64,000 nt of DNA, from the NCBI RefSeq assembly GCF_047511655.1, contig NC_133397.1, forward strand, positions 122,415,308 to 122,479,307, in the 5' to 3' direction. Positions within the stretch are counted from its first letter, which is position 1, and each line of letters opens with the position of its first letter. Source of the DNA: Castor canadensis (taxonomy: Eukaryota > Chordata > Mammalia > Rodentia > Castoridae). The notes under the pieces are model-generated. The model worked only from the letters and a program-made list of their open reading frames with translations. It did no database searches and had not been told where the DNA came from. Shown here piece by piece: positions 1-10,851 of the stretch. A program made the translations under genes and the position numbers.

Positions 1-540
1 TCTTACTTAATCTTGCTATACTAAAATAAATCCATGCTAAAAATTAAAAAAAAAAAAAAAAAACTTGAGTGGTTTAATATCTCCCAAACTAATGTTCCCT
101 CTTTCCCAGCATATGGGTGGAAGAAGGAGAATGTATACTTGGTTAATGAACTTGAACTGATCACTGTGTCATAATTTAAATTAGATTTGACCACAGTGTT
201 CAGTCTTTGAAAGCCCACATTTCAGAACAGAAAAACTGTACTTAATTTTGTTTGGCCTGAATGCAATTTAAAACTCAATTACATTTATTTGCCAATGTGG
301 TATTTAGAAGCTTGGTGGTTTTTATCTCATTCTTCTACAAATCTTCAATGTTAACTTATTGAAGTTTCTCTTCCTGAAAAAGATAGAGTGGTTTCTAAGC
401 AAACCACATTTTTTTTTACACTCCAGTGTGTTAAGGTAAAATCCTTCAAAGAATAACAAATTTGTCCTTGACTTTGATCCTGTAGAACTCCACAATCAAA
501 AGAGAATATCACCATAACAATTTAGAAAAAGGCTCTTCAC
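1..540. other. Downstream flank of S1PR1, no gene seen
   Basis: AT-rich sequence with a poly-A run at 46-63. I see no SINE, old repeat or reading frame of note. If the third AATAAA at 284-289 is used, part of this could be 3' UTR. Confidence 0.5.
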
Positions 541-564
541 AAAAGGATCTTTAAAAAAAATCAG

Positions 565-570
565 TTTATT
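565..570 (-). terminator. Candidate distal polyadenylation signal of S1PR1
   Basis: AATAAA on the minus strand, followed by a T-rich stretch and then A/G-rich DNA. Its distance from the stop codon fits the expected 3' UTR length. I favour it as the main signal. Confidence 0.5.
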
Positions 571-699
571 AATGTTTAAAAGTTGATAAAGCTATGTGCA
601 AAATGATCCACAAAAGTCAGAAGCCTATTAAATACTTAAAAAAAAGACATTTCTTAGTTTAATTGCACTGAAAACCATACTAAGAGACAGTAATATATT

Positions 700-705
700 T
701 TTATT
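700..705 (-). terminator. Candidate proximal polyadenylation signal of S1PR1
   Basis: AATAAA on the minus strand inside an A/T-rich run, about 1.29 kb after the stop codon. It could be an alternative 3' end. A third AATAAA at 284-289 lies further downstream and seems less likely. Confidence 0.35.
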
Positions 706-1790
706 CTTTGTAACATTTATACACACCTTTAATTACTATCTAATGAACAGCTGTACTGAAAAACTTCTGGTGTTCCCTATCAGTTAAAGTAATGCTTTCA
801 AGGGCACAAGAGGGTGGAATTTTCTTAAGTAATGCACATTCAATGCTGTTAACACAGGTTAGGAAAAAAACCCATAAAATTACTTCTGCTGAAACAAATA
901 CATTCAAAAATCATGAAGAGTACTTTTAACACCACAAAATACAACCATCTTGTTGGTCGAAATGAAATCACACAACAGTCTGAAAGAAACATCAACAAAA
1001 GTGCCAAAGACAGATGTCGTATTTGCTAGAAATGAAGGCATTGGCTAGAAATTGAGAAATCTCTCTTGGTTTACAAAAGGTAACTCCTATTTTCACCTGG
1101 TTTTGTTGGTTTCTCAAGACCATGACTGATATTATTTAGATAAATTGGATTTCCTTATTCTGACTGTAACTACAATGGGTATTCATTTCACTGAAAGAAA
1201 AAAAAAAACACATTTCACTGAAAAAAAAACCCCAAAACTCAAAGTAACTTGAACCACATTCCAAAAACCTGGTCCAACTTATGTGGAAACTTTGGACTCA
1301 GCAAATGACATTGCTTTAGTTCTCCGAACTATTTCCATCTTCTCACTGCCTACCTACCACCCAGCCCACTTGTCACAGATGATGGCGACAAGGACCAGAC
1401 CACAACCTCCTCCCACCTGAACGCTGGGTAGTTACAATATAATGTAGAAGAATCCCGGAGGGGCAGGAAAGGGTGTGATATGCAGAGCCTCCCAAGACAA
1501 GCAGAAGTGCACACATTCTCTTGGGTTTGAAAGTGAAAGAAAACATCTCAAAGCTCCAAAGAGACCCTTTCCCAAGGGACCTAAGTCTTTGAGGAGGGGC
1601 CAAAAATACCCCGTGAGGAGCTTGACAATGCTAGACCTTTGGCTCAGTGCAAAATCAAAGCTCCAGGGGTCGGGGCAGGGGAAGGAAATCGGCTCCAGAC
1701 TGGAACCTGATCTCCACCCTTCCCCAGTGCCATTGTTCACAGGAACCAACTACCACCAACAGCCCATCAAGCTGTGCCTTGTCCCCCCAC

Positions 1791-1865
<75 letters not shown>

Positions 1866-1882
1866 TTCCCTCCCTCTCTGGC
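1791..1882. repeat. CT/GA dinucleotide tract in the S1PR1 3' UTR
   Basis: A nearly pure CT repeat of about 80 bases on the plus strand, interrupted near 1848 and 1866. In the S1PR1 transcript it reads as GA, beginning about 110 nt after the stop codon. Confidence 0.95.
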
Positions 1883-1989
1883 TTGCAGCAGCTCCTTCCT
1901 AGCAAGGTTGAGGCCCAGAGGCATCTTTCAAACGCTGGGGTGGCGGGTGCCCAAATAAGAGTGCTTCCCAAGAATGGGAAATTTTCTTT

Positions 1990-3220
<1,231 letters not shown>

Positions 3221-3225
3221 CTGCA

Positions 3226-3262
3226 GGAGTGGTTTCAGGGAGAATTCCAGGCTGTGAGTGTG

Positions 3263-3321
<59 letters not shown>

Positions 3322-3389
3322 GTTTTTCGTTGGAGTGGTTTTAGGGAAAATTCCAGGCTGTGTGTGTGTGTGCGTGTGTCTGTGTGTCT

Positions 3390-3438
<49 letters not shown>

Positions 3439-3450
3439 GGTTTTTCGTTG
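3226..3450. repeat. Tandem duplication of a GT-microsatellite block
   Basis: Two adjacent units, 3226-3331 and 3332-3450, share the same start (G-G-A-G-T-G-G-T-T-T, an A-rich stretch, then T-T-C-C-A-G-G-C-T-G). Both have a GT repeat in the middle and the same end (G-G-T-T-T-T-T-C-G-T-T-G). Unit 1 has about 70 bases of GT. Unit 2 has about 80, with C interruptions. Confidence 0.95.
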
Positions 3451-3962
3451 GCTGGAGTGGGCCTCAGAAACCGCAGCCTTAAACAAATCACAAAGAAGAG
3501 AGAGTCAGGGAAAAAAGCCACAGCACATTAGCATTATTCATTCTGGCTAAGGCTTTCCTCCAATTTTGCTGTTGGTTTGTTCTAAGAAAACTTGGGGAGA
3601 GCGCAATGGAGAAGGATTTTTTTTTTAATCTAATTACCATTTCTGGCAAAAAGGAAAAAAAAAGAAAGTGAGAGAGAGAAACAAATTACCCAGACTGAAA
3701 ACTCCAACTAGACTACAAGAAAACGCTCCCTATGGTGACATCCACCGAAATGGGACACCTGGAGAAAAGTGTCCCATCCTAAGTTAGTTCTCCTCTCTCC
3801 CCTTTCTCCCTGGCCCTCCCTGCACCTCCATTTCCAGCCCAGGGAGACTCTCCAAAGCGGTCACCAGCTCACCTGCGCGCTCGCCACCAGCAAGATCTGC
3901 CCTTGGAAGAGACCCAACTGCTAAATCTGAGGGCGGAGACGCACATCTCTGCCCCCCTCCCC

Positions 3963-3992
3963 CCAACACACACGCACACCACACACACACAC
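3963..3992. repeat. Short imperfect CA repeat
   Basis: About 30 bases of CA units broken by G and CC, inside the S1PR1 intron. Confidence 0.8.
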
Positions 3993-4215
3993 TGCACCCC
4001 ATGCCCCAAGCTCAAAAAGACCAGCCCTAACTCCTAATTGCCATGCAAGAAGGTCAATTTGCAAAAAATCATTTGACAGCATAAGTCATTTTCTGGGCTC
4101 TATTAATAACTCCAGGAGCAGGTGTGCTGGGGTCCGAGGGCGCAGCGAGGTGTGGGCTGCCAGGCGCGCCCAGGCCTTGCGATAAACAGGAAAACTGCGC
4201 CTCCGTGAAGCAACT

Positions 4216-4259
4216 GCTATTCTTTCTTCTTCTTCTTTTTTTTTTTTTTTTTTTTTTTG
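4216..4259. repeat. TTC / poly-T tract in the S1PR1 intron
   Basis: TTC repeats pass into a T run of about 24 bases. I see no recognisable SINE or L1 body beside it. Confidence 0.85.
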
Positions 4260-5056
4260 CTTTCTCGAAAGCCAAGTACGAGTAAAGGTATTCGATAAAA
4301 ACCACCCATTCATACGAGATTGCAGGGGTCCCCGAAGTTTCAAACATTGGTTACCTAAGGATATTTTTAATTTACCCACACACAAGCATAAAAGTTACAC
4401 TACTAACGATAACGAAACATGCCAGCACATTTCAGATTTCAAGTGCAAAACATCCCTCTCCAGAAGTCGCGCAATCGGATGTGGGGCGCATTGCTAAATT
4501 CGCGTGGGCAGTTTGATTTAATGCGCGCCCCCAAACACTTCGCCTCTTCTCCCAGAACTAGAACGTGGGAAAGGGTCGACAGAGCACTGGCAGGGGAAGC
4601 TTGCTTTTAAGTGAAGTGTTTCAAGGTAATGATCAAAATTGCTGGATTTTCGCGAGAGCAGAGACTGCCTGCGCCAGGTTTGGCGTTTTCCCCTCTGAAT
4701 TCTCCCCCTACTCTTCAGCAGTGCGAGTTTCAGTCGTTAACTCCTGTCTTTTGTCTCTGGGACTTCCAAAGATAACCGTCTTCCCTTTCTCTCTTTTAAG
4801 GAACCACAGCTTTCACTACCCTCCCCCCACCAGCCGGGTCTCCAAACTCTGTCCCCAAGATCGATCCCATCCACATGGGTCACTTCGGAGCTGCGAGGTG
4901 CCTGTCTTCAGCACCCACAGATGGACGTTTGCAAAGTTCTTGTAGGCTCGGTTCTGGATGGAAACTTTGTCTGGAACCCCTCTTCCCCCCAACTCCCCCA
5001 GGCCCTGCGTCCGCTGGACTCCTGCGCTCCCCGCGCCCCCAGCGCGCGGCCCCTAC

Positions 5057-5350
5057 CTGGCTCAGGCTGGACGCAGCTGCGACCGCGGCGCCCCGGGTCC
5101 GCACGGCGCGCTCCGCATGGTGCGGCCGCCCAGACTGGCGGCGCCCCGCTCGCGCCGAGTCCCCGGAGTCGGGGTCCCTCCCTGCGCGGCCCTGCGCTCC
5201 AATGGCCAGCCCCGCTCCCGCTGCCCGCGCCGCGCCGAGGCCAAGGATCCCAGCGAGCGCCGCGCCTGGCCGGTGGCTTCCTTAGGAAGAGGCGGGGAGG
5301 GGTTAATGCCTTTAACCCTTCACGCCCCCGGCCAGCCCCGGGGCCCCCGA
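5057..5350 (-). promoter_or_regulatory. S1PR1: CpG-rich S1PR1 promoter and probable non-coding exon 1
   Basis: This is the most CpG-dense part of the window, with many GCGC and CGCG steps from about 5020 to 5350. On the minus strand C-A-G followed by G-T-A-G-G-G at 5059-5051 is a strong splice donor, so exon 1 would end at 5057. A GC box (GGCGGGG) lies at 5291-5297 and a CCAAT motif at 5199-5203. I see no TATA box, which fits a CpG-island promoter. The start site cannot be fixed from sequence alone. Reading frames across this region are by-products of its high GC content. Confidence 0.6.
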
Positions 5351-5403
5351 TCCGGGGAGGGACCAGAGAAGAAAAGAAAAGGAAGCCCTCCTCCCCAACC
5401 AGC

Positions 5404-5407
<4 letters not shown>

Positions 5408-5458
<51 letters not shown>
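5408..5458. repeat. GA dinucleotide repeat upstream of the promoter
   Basis: A perfect GA repeat of 51 bases. It lies directly upstream of the CpG-rich promoter relative to minus-strand transcription, where it reads as CT. Confidence 0.97.
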
Positions 5459-5459
<1 letters not shown>

Positions 5460-5460
<1 letters not shown>

Positions 5461-6980
5461 GGAGCCTAGTGCCCCTAAATTCTGATTAAGAAATCACGTC
5501 CCTCGTCAGTTCCCAAGCGATACATGGAGAGGATTCATCCGACCCTGGAAACCACAGGAGGTGGGGACCTTTGCAAACTTTTTCTTCCCCCCTCCCTTAA
5601 AGTCTTAAGGACTTAAAAGTCATAAGGGGATCTGCCTGGTGCTCCCACCCCAGAGACCTGGGGAGATCTGAGCAGCCCGAGATTGTGAACCGGCGTCCCC
5701 CGGGGTCGCTCCCTCTCCGCAGCCCGGAGGGTCCCGGCCGCTTTCCAGGGAACAGGTGGACAGGGCGAAGCGGGCGGCCAGCCCACACCACAGGGACCCG
5801 CTGGGACGATCCTCTCTCCCCTGGTCACCATCCACCCCTGGTGCCGGCGAAGCCTAAGCACTTGTGGCCGGGGGTGGGGGCGGGGGAGACAGAAAGTGGC
5901 TTCCCCGGGCGGGCGTACTGTGAACCGGACCGGGTTCATAGTGTCCCAGATCTGGCCAGCGTGAGACCTTTGGGGAGGTGGGCTCCTGCCGGACACCCAG
6001 ACGTTTCAAAGCTTGGGCGGCTCAGGAATTTGCAAAGGGGAAGAAGAACCACCCGGCCCGGCACAATCCAGAGCCAGCAGCTGCCAGCTGAGGGCGGGTG
6101 CTCTTCTCTCCCTACTTGGGACAGGACTCAGAGTCCCCAAATGTCCACATTTTTACACCCTCCCACCCTTGTCTTTTGACTTTGATACTAAAGTCGTGAG
6201 TGGTGGGCCTTGGTCAGATCTGGCGGATTTCCCAGTCCAAGGCACTTCTGCACTGCTCTGCTGTTAACAAGAGGCTTCCACCGGGTCCCCGGTCGCACCG
6301 CCTTCCCATCCTGGCAGATGTGAACTCAAAACCTTCCAGCGCTCTGCAGTTTCAATTGACAGACACGCCCTGTACCTGAATGACTCAGAACGAATAAACA
6401 GCAGACCCCTGGCTTCTGGGATTTCATGAGTTTACAAAAAGAAAAAAAAAAAAGTGACAGTTAATTCACAGCCACCTTAAAACCCTCATCTACAGCAGAG
6501 GCCCTCATTACCGCATCACACCCAACACACACCCTCAAGTTCAACAGTAGGTACTTGCAGCGTGGAAACTAAGCTAACGGTTCTCCAGACGCTTCCGGAC
6601 CACGCTGACCCGGTGTATTTGAAAGGGGAGATACATGGTATGTGTACCCCCAAAAAGGGAGGAATTAGCCATTCCCATCCCCCACCACTAGGACAGCTTA
6701 AGTGACCTGAGCAGTTCCCAGCTAATACTAGGCACAGCGGCATTCCAAAACCTCACTACTGCTTTGTCTCCTAGCTCAAATGACACCAGTCAATAAACAG
6801 TTAAGTACTGAGATGTATGTTCCTAGAGAGAAGCAGACTTCTAGAGAAGTTTAAAATTTGTAGTCATTTCTGACTACACGTCTACAAAATGTATATAAAA
6901 TAAAATATGCTATGAACATCCTTTTAAGACCAGAGAAGTTCCGGACTGTCCAGGTATGCAAAGTGTACACATATATATCT
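5460..6980. other. GC-rich upstream flank of S1PR1 without interspersed repeats
   Basis: GC-rich and moderately CpG-containing up to about 6070, then AT-richer. It contains a 12-base A run near 6443. No SINE or L1 lies here, unlike everything further right, so proximal regulatory sequence is plausible. I see no coding signal. Confidence 0.5.
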
Positions 6981-6982
6981 CC

Positions 6983-7137
6983 TCTGCAAGGCTTTGCACA
7001 AGCTAAGCAGGTGCTCTGCCGCCTGAGCCACACCTCCTTTTTCTTTTTGAGACAGTGTCTTGCTATATGGCTCGGGCTGGCCTCCTGCTTCTGCCTCCCA
7101 AGTGCTGGGATCATAGGCAGGAGCAATTGTACCCAGA
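6983..7137 (-). mobile_element. Composite SINE (7SL monomer + tRNA-like monomer)
   Basis: Read on the plus strand, a worn tRNA-like part (to about 7038, ending in G-A-G-C-C-A-C-A-C-C) is followed by an antisense 7SL part that includes T-G-C-C-T-C-C-C-A-A-G-T. Confidence 0.8.
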
Positions 7138-7147
7138 TGTGTAGTTG

Positions 7148-7281
7148 TGTATCAGGCACTAAGTGTTACCCAGATTAACTCATTTAATCCTTACAGTTTA
7201 ATCCCTACAGGCTAGGTACTATTATTGTCCAAATTTTACAAATAAGCTGAGTCCCAGACATACAAAGAAAGTTGGTTAATG
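7148..7281 (-). mobile_element. MIR remnant
   Basis: Shows the reverse-complement MIR pattern: AACTCATTTAATCCTTACA, then a TACTATTATTGTCC core, then TTTTACAAATAAGCTGAG. Confidence 0.7.
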
Positions 7282-7414
7282 TGGGACGTGACCATAGACT
7301 ACTGCAAACCACTGAGATAAACCTCAAACTGTCAAAGAATTACGTAGGGGAGTCAGTTCTGTTTCTTGTCGTTGGTGAGGACGACATTCAATACTGACCC
7401 AATGTTGTTTGTTT

Positions 7415-7470
7415 GTTTTCTGGTGGAACTTGGCTTTGCACTCTATCACTTGAGCCACACCTCCCATCCG
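7415..7470 (-). mobile_element. tRNA-like (ID-like) SINE fragment
   Basis: Antisense tRNA-like monomer with the usual C-T-C-T-A-T-C-A-C-T-T-G-A-G-C-C-A-C core. It is shortened in the middle. Confidence 0.75.
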
Positions 7471-7670
7471 GACCTAACGTTTAAAAAAAAACAAATATTT
7501 CTCACAGGTGATTATTCAGTAACACTCATTCCTAGAACACACCTGTGAGATAGGCAAAATTGGAAAGTAGGAAAGTTATTTCCCTCCATGGCTTCCCTGG
7601 CAATTCCAGGCATTTAGTCCAGCTGTCCCCCCCAGCCACCCACCCACTGTGTTTTTGGTGGGTTCTTTTA

Positions 7671-7746
7671 GTGGGACTGGGGTTTGAACTCAGGGCTTTG
7701 AGCTTGCAAACCAGTCACTCTACCACTTGAACCACACTTCCAGTCC
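7671..7746 (-). mobile_element. tRNA-like (ID-like) SINE
   Basis: Complete antisense tRNA-like monomer with G-G-T-T-T-G-A-A-C-T-C (B box side) and A-C-C-A-C-T-T-G-A-A-C-C (A box side). Confidence 0.85.
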
Positions 7747-8070
7747 TACAAAGATAACTTTTATGTAAAAAAAACCCCAAATATGTAAATGAATGTAAAC
7801 GGAGATAATGAAAACAGTCACTACAGTTGGGTTAGAGGGAAGTTGGTGGGGTGTGTTCACAACATTTTCTTTCTGCTATGCTGGATGCCTTTCAGTCAGA
7901 CGTGGAGTTTGCAGATCAGCATTGGTTTTCTCTTTCAAAAATCCCGGTGCTTCTAATTCTTGATCTTATTCAAGGAGCTTTAGTGAGAATTGAATTTGCT
8001 TCTAGGATTCCCTGCCTACAAGTCCGTTTTCAACTTTCTAAGGTTTGACATGTCAGTTACACATATTAAT

Positions 8071-8152
8071 TTGTTTGTTTTTTGTTTTTAATTAGAGGGT
8101 GGGTCTTCCACATGCGAGGCAAGCCTTCTACCACTGAGCTACAACCCCAGAC
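8071..8152 (-). mobile_element. tRNA-like (ID-like) SINE, diverged
   Basis: Antisense copy with C-C-A-C-T-G-A-G-C-T-A-C-A, closer to the classic ID consensus than to the younger local copies, so probably older. Confidence 0.7.
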
Positions 8153-8659
8153 CTGCTTTCTGAAATGTTATTGCTATCGTTAGAGGCAAAATAATTTGAA
8201 ATTAATGAAAGTTCAACCCAGAGGTCTTTGTTTCCAAGGTCCTAGAAGGAGCCCTAGCAATATGTCCACATGGTTATATGTTTGGATAAAACATTAAAAG
8301 AAAGACATTTTGCCATTATTGGCTGACAGCGATGTCATCCCTTCAGGAGGGCCTTTCTTTGTCATTTTCCCTGGCCTGTAGGTGGTTATGGAGTACGGAA
8401 GGCATTGCTGGGATCTGGCCGGGAGAGGTTGAGTCTGGGCCACACCGAGTTTAGAAGGACATGGCGTGAGAATCAGTTGTTCCATATAAAGCATCAGCCA
8501 CCCTAGTGTAGAAATGGTTTTCAGGAGAACTGTGACCACTGTCTGTGGCTGCCCTCTCTGCAGCGCCAGAGCTGGTTGGGGAAACTTCTTCCAAAGACAC
8601 AATGCACAAACTATATTCAGAAGATTTGGATCTTGTTGACACCTAACTAAGACAGGTGT

Positions 8660-8826
8660 CTCTGGGCGCCTAGAATCCCAGCTACTCAGGAGGCAGAGGT
8701 TCAAATCCATCCCCAGGGAAATAGTTCACAAGACCCTATCTTGAAAAAACCCACCACAAAAATGGGCTGGTGGGGGCTTGAGGGGTAGAGCGTCTGCCTA
8801 GCAAGAGGCCCTGAGTTCTCCGAATC
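8660..8826 (+). mobile_element. Composite SINE (7SL + tRNA-like)
   Basis: A 5'-shortened 7SL part with A-T-C-C-C-A-G-C-T-A-C-T-C-A-G-G, the linker with C-C-C-A-C-C-A-C-A-A-A, then a tRNA-like part ending in G-C-C-C-T-G-A-G-T-T-C. Confidence 0.85.
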
Positions 8827-8829
8827 TAT

Positions 8830-9172
8830 CTAAAAGTTCAGCATGTATAATTATTCACATTCCACACACTTCTCCATGTTGACAAAAATTATACAAAAAC
8901 GTCAGTCATCATTTTCACATGTGCTTATTATTTTATTGTTTGCAATAAAAATGTGAGAAATTATAGATTTGCCATTTAGATGAACAAAATGCACTTATTC
9001 TGTTACCTATAAATTCATTTATTAAACGATTGATTAAAAAATCTTATCCAAAATTAATAGAAATGAGACAAAAAGTGAAAAATGAGCAATTAAATCAGTA
9101 GAAATTATTCTGATATTGAGAAACAATTTGTATCAAAAGTATGGATCATACCAAGAGCACATTATTATAAGG
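8830..9172. other. AT-rich spacer, nothing recognised
   Basis: AT-rich unique-looking sequence between SINEs, with no gene signal. The stretch 8153-8659 to the left of the neighbouring composite SINE is likewise without a recognised feature. Confidence 0.4.
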
Positions 9173-9180
9173 AAGATTCA

Positions 9181-9290
9181 CGGTGGGTTTTTTTTTGTTT
9201 TGCTTTGTTTTTGGTGGCACTGGGATTTGAACTCAGGGCCTCGTGCTTGCTAGGCATGTGCTCTATCACTTGAGCCCCTCCACCAGCTCC
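9181..9290 (-). mobile_element. tRNA-like SINE with target-site duplication
   Basis: Antisense tRNA-like monomer with a T-rich (tail) left end. It is flanked by AAGATTCA at 9173-9180 and 9291-9298. Confidence 0.85.
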
Positions 9291-9457
9291 AAGATTCAGG
9301 TTCTGAATAGAGGTGGTGCACATGTCCTCCAATTGCTAATACTCCATATGAGAAGCTATGAATCATAAGAACTAAAGAAAAAGATACATTTCCTGCTTAT
9401 TTGACATCCAAAAACCTGACGTGGACAAAAACATTATAAAGTTCAAAATGTCACTAT

Positions 9458-9785
9458 AAACCAGTGCCAGTGGCTCACGCCTGTAATCCTAGGTACCCAG
9501 GAGGCTGAGATCCAGACCAGTGTGGGTAAAAAATTACTATGACCCCATTTCAACCAACAGCTGGGCACGGTGGTTCACATCTGTCATTCCAGCTGTGACA
9601 AGAAGCAAAATAGGAGGATAGGGTCCAACTTCGGCAAAAAACAATACCCTACTTTCAAAATAACCAGAGCAAAAATGCCTGGAGGTGTGGCTCAAGCAGT
9701 AGAGCTCCTGTGTACCAAGTACAAAGCCCGGAGTTCAAGCCCCGGTACCACCACCACCAAAAAAAAAATAAATAATCAAAGACAA
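9458..9785 (+). mobile_element. Trimeric SINE (7SL + 7SL + tRNA-like)
   Basis: First 7SL monomer from about 9461 (G-T-G-G-C-T-C-A-C-G-C-C-T-G-T-A-A-T), second 7SL-like monomer from about 9560 (G-G-G-C-A-C-G-G-T-G-G-T-T-C-A-C), then the AACCAGAGCAAAA linker and a tRNA-like monomer with an A-rich tail. GTCACTAT at 9450-9457 and 9786-9793 looks like the target-site duplication, so the trimer moved as one unit. Confidence 0.85.
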
Positions 9786-9888
9786 GTCACTATGATATAA
9801 AGACATCAATAGCAATCGGGTTATTGATTATCTCAGTTTTTAAGTGTATTTATTGTCAGAGCACAAGAAAGTATTTAGAATGTTTTCA

Positions 9889-9985
9889 GGACTAGACGTG
9901 TGGCTTCTAGAGCACCTGCCTAGGAAGTGTGAAGCCTTGAGTTCAAACCCCAGTGCTGCCAAAAAAAGAAAAAAAAAATCTGTAA
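9889..9985 (+). mobile_element. tRNA-like (ID-like) SINE
   Basis: Sense copy with T-A-G-A-G-C-A-C-C-T-G-C-C-T-A-G and G-A-G-T-T-C-A-A-A-C-C-C-C, then an A-rich tail. Confidence 0.85.
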
Positions 9986-10057
9986 AACAAAACAGTAAAA
10001 AAAAAAAAAAATAGAATGTTTTGAAATTCTACATCTTATGTAAGAAAATAAAAGTCA

Positions 10058-10226
10058 GCTAGGTGCCGGTGGCTCAGGAGGCAGAGATCAGAAGGATCAC
10101 AGTTCGAAACCAGCCTGGGCAAATAGTTCGTGAGACCCTATCTGGAAAAAACCCATCACAAAAAATGGGGCTGGTGGAGTGGCTCAAGGTGTAGGCCCTG
10201 AGTTCAAACCCCAGTACCACAGAAAC
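10058..10226 (+). mobile_element. Composite SINE (7SL + tRNA-like) with target-site duplication
   Basis: A 7SL part with an internal deletion, then the CCCATCACAAAAA linker and a shortened tRNA-like part. AAAAGTCA flanks it at 10050-10057 and 10227-10234. Young-looking. Confidence 0.9.
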
Positions 10227-10239
10227 AAAAGTCATTAAT

Positions 10240-10480
10240 ATTTTTAAATTTGAAAGTAGTTTTAAAACTTACATGATGCTACCAATAATTAATTTTATAA
10301 TAGTAATAATTTTTATTTTAATAAGGTGTATCTATAATTTTTAAAATGGAATATTTGTATGATTTAATAATTTAAAAAATAATTCACCGTTTATTTCCCC
10401 TTTCAGTTTTCTTTGTGTGTTGAATATTGCCTCACATTTTAAATAATTTGCATACGCTGACACTGTTTTCTCCTCCATGT
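10240..10480. other. AT-rich spacer, nothing recognised
   Basis: Strongly AT-rich sequence with no recognisable repeat or gene. Confidence 0.4.
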
Positions 10481-10485
10481 CCTCT

Positions 10486-10528
10486 TCTTCTTCTTCTTCT
10501 TTCTTTTCTCTCTCTCTCTCTCTCTTTC
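10486..10528. repeat. TTC / CT simple repeat
   Basis: TTC units pass into CT units over about 43 bases. Confidence 0.85.
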
Positions 10529-10627
10529 TTCATTCTGTTTTTTCTTGTTTTCTTCCAAGGTCCTTTGTGTTGTTTCTTTCAGTCCCTAATAACTGACATC
10601 ACAGGTGATCCTTGGCTTTCATTTCTT

Positions 10628-10679
10628 TTTTTTTTTTCTTTTATTCATATGTGCATACAATGTTTGGGTCATTTCTCCT
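10628..10679 (-). mobile_element. 52-bp retrotransposon 3'-end insertion (probably L1)
   Basis: On the plus strand a T run is followed by T-A-T-T-C-A-T-A-T-G-T-G-C-A-T-A-C-A-A. The perfect 14-base duplication GGCTTTCATTTCTT flanks it at 10614-10627 and 10680-10693. The same terminal motif recurs near 15550, 49270 and 58475. Confidence 0.85.
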
Positions 10680-10726
10680 GGCTTTCATTTCTTAAGATTT
10701 TACCCCCACACCAAAAAGATTGTGGA

Positions 10727-10851
10727 AACCAGGCATGATGGTACATGCCTGTAATCCCCGCACTTGAGACACTGAAGCAGAATTACAAGTTTGAGGTCAG
10801 CCTGAACCACATAGCGAAAGCCTGTCTCAAACAATCCAAAAAAAAAAAGAC
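10727..10851 (+). mobile_element. B1-like (7SL-derived) SINE
   Basis: Monomeric copy with G-G-C-A-T-G-A-T-G-G-T-A-C-A-T-G-C-C-T-G and a poly-A tail. It carries no tRNA-like part. Confidence 0.85.

Larger units (their letters stand above)
545..1989 (-). other. S1PR1: S1PR1 3' untranslated region
   Basis: This AT-rich stretch follows the stop codon on the minus strand with no other gene in it. Ending near 545, after the polyadenylation signal at 565-570, gives a second exon of about 2.7 kb. With a first exon of 200-300 bases the mRNA would be about 2.9 kb, close to the known S1PR1 transcript. Several ATTTA-type elements occur on the transcript strand (for example near 625 and 1138), as expected for an unstable receptor mRNA. 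The left boundary is an inference. Confidence 0.65.
3221..5056 (-). other. S1PR1: Probable single intron of S1PR1
   Basis: This is the stretch between the candidate donor after 5057 and the candidate acceptor at 3221, about 1.84 kb. It holds the duplicated GT-repeat block next to the acceptor, a poly-T run at about 4230-4259, and otherwise unique sequence without SINEs. Confidence 0.5.

Noticed and set aside
4875-5485. Several overlapping frames of 130-175 codons in the CpG region
   Set aside because: High GC removes stop codons in all phases. None resembles a known protein, and the region fits a promoter with a non-coding exon.
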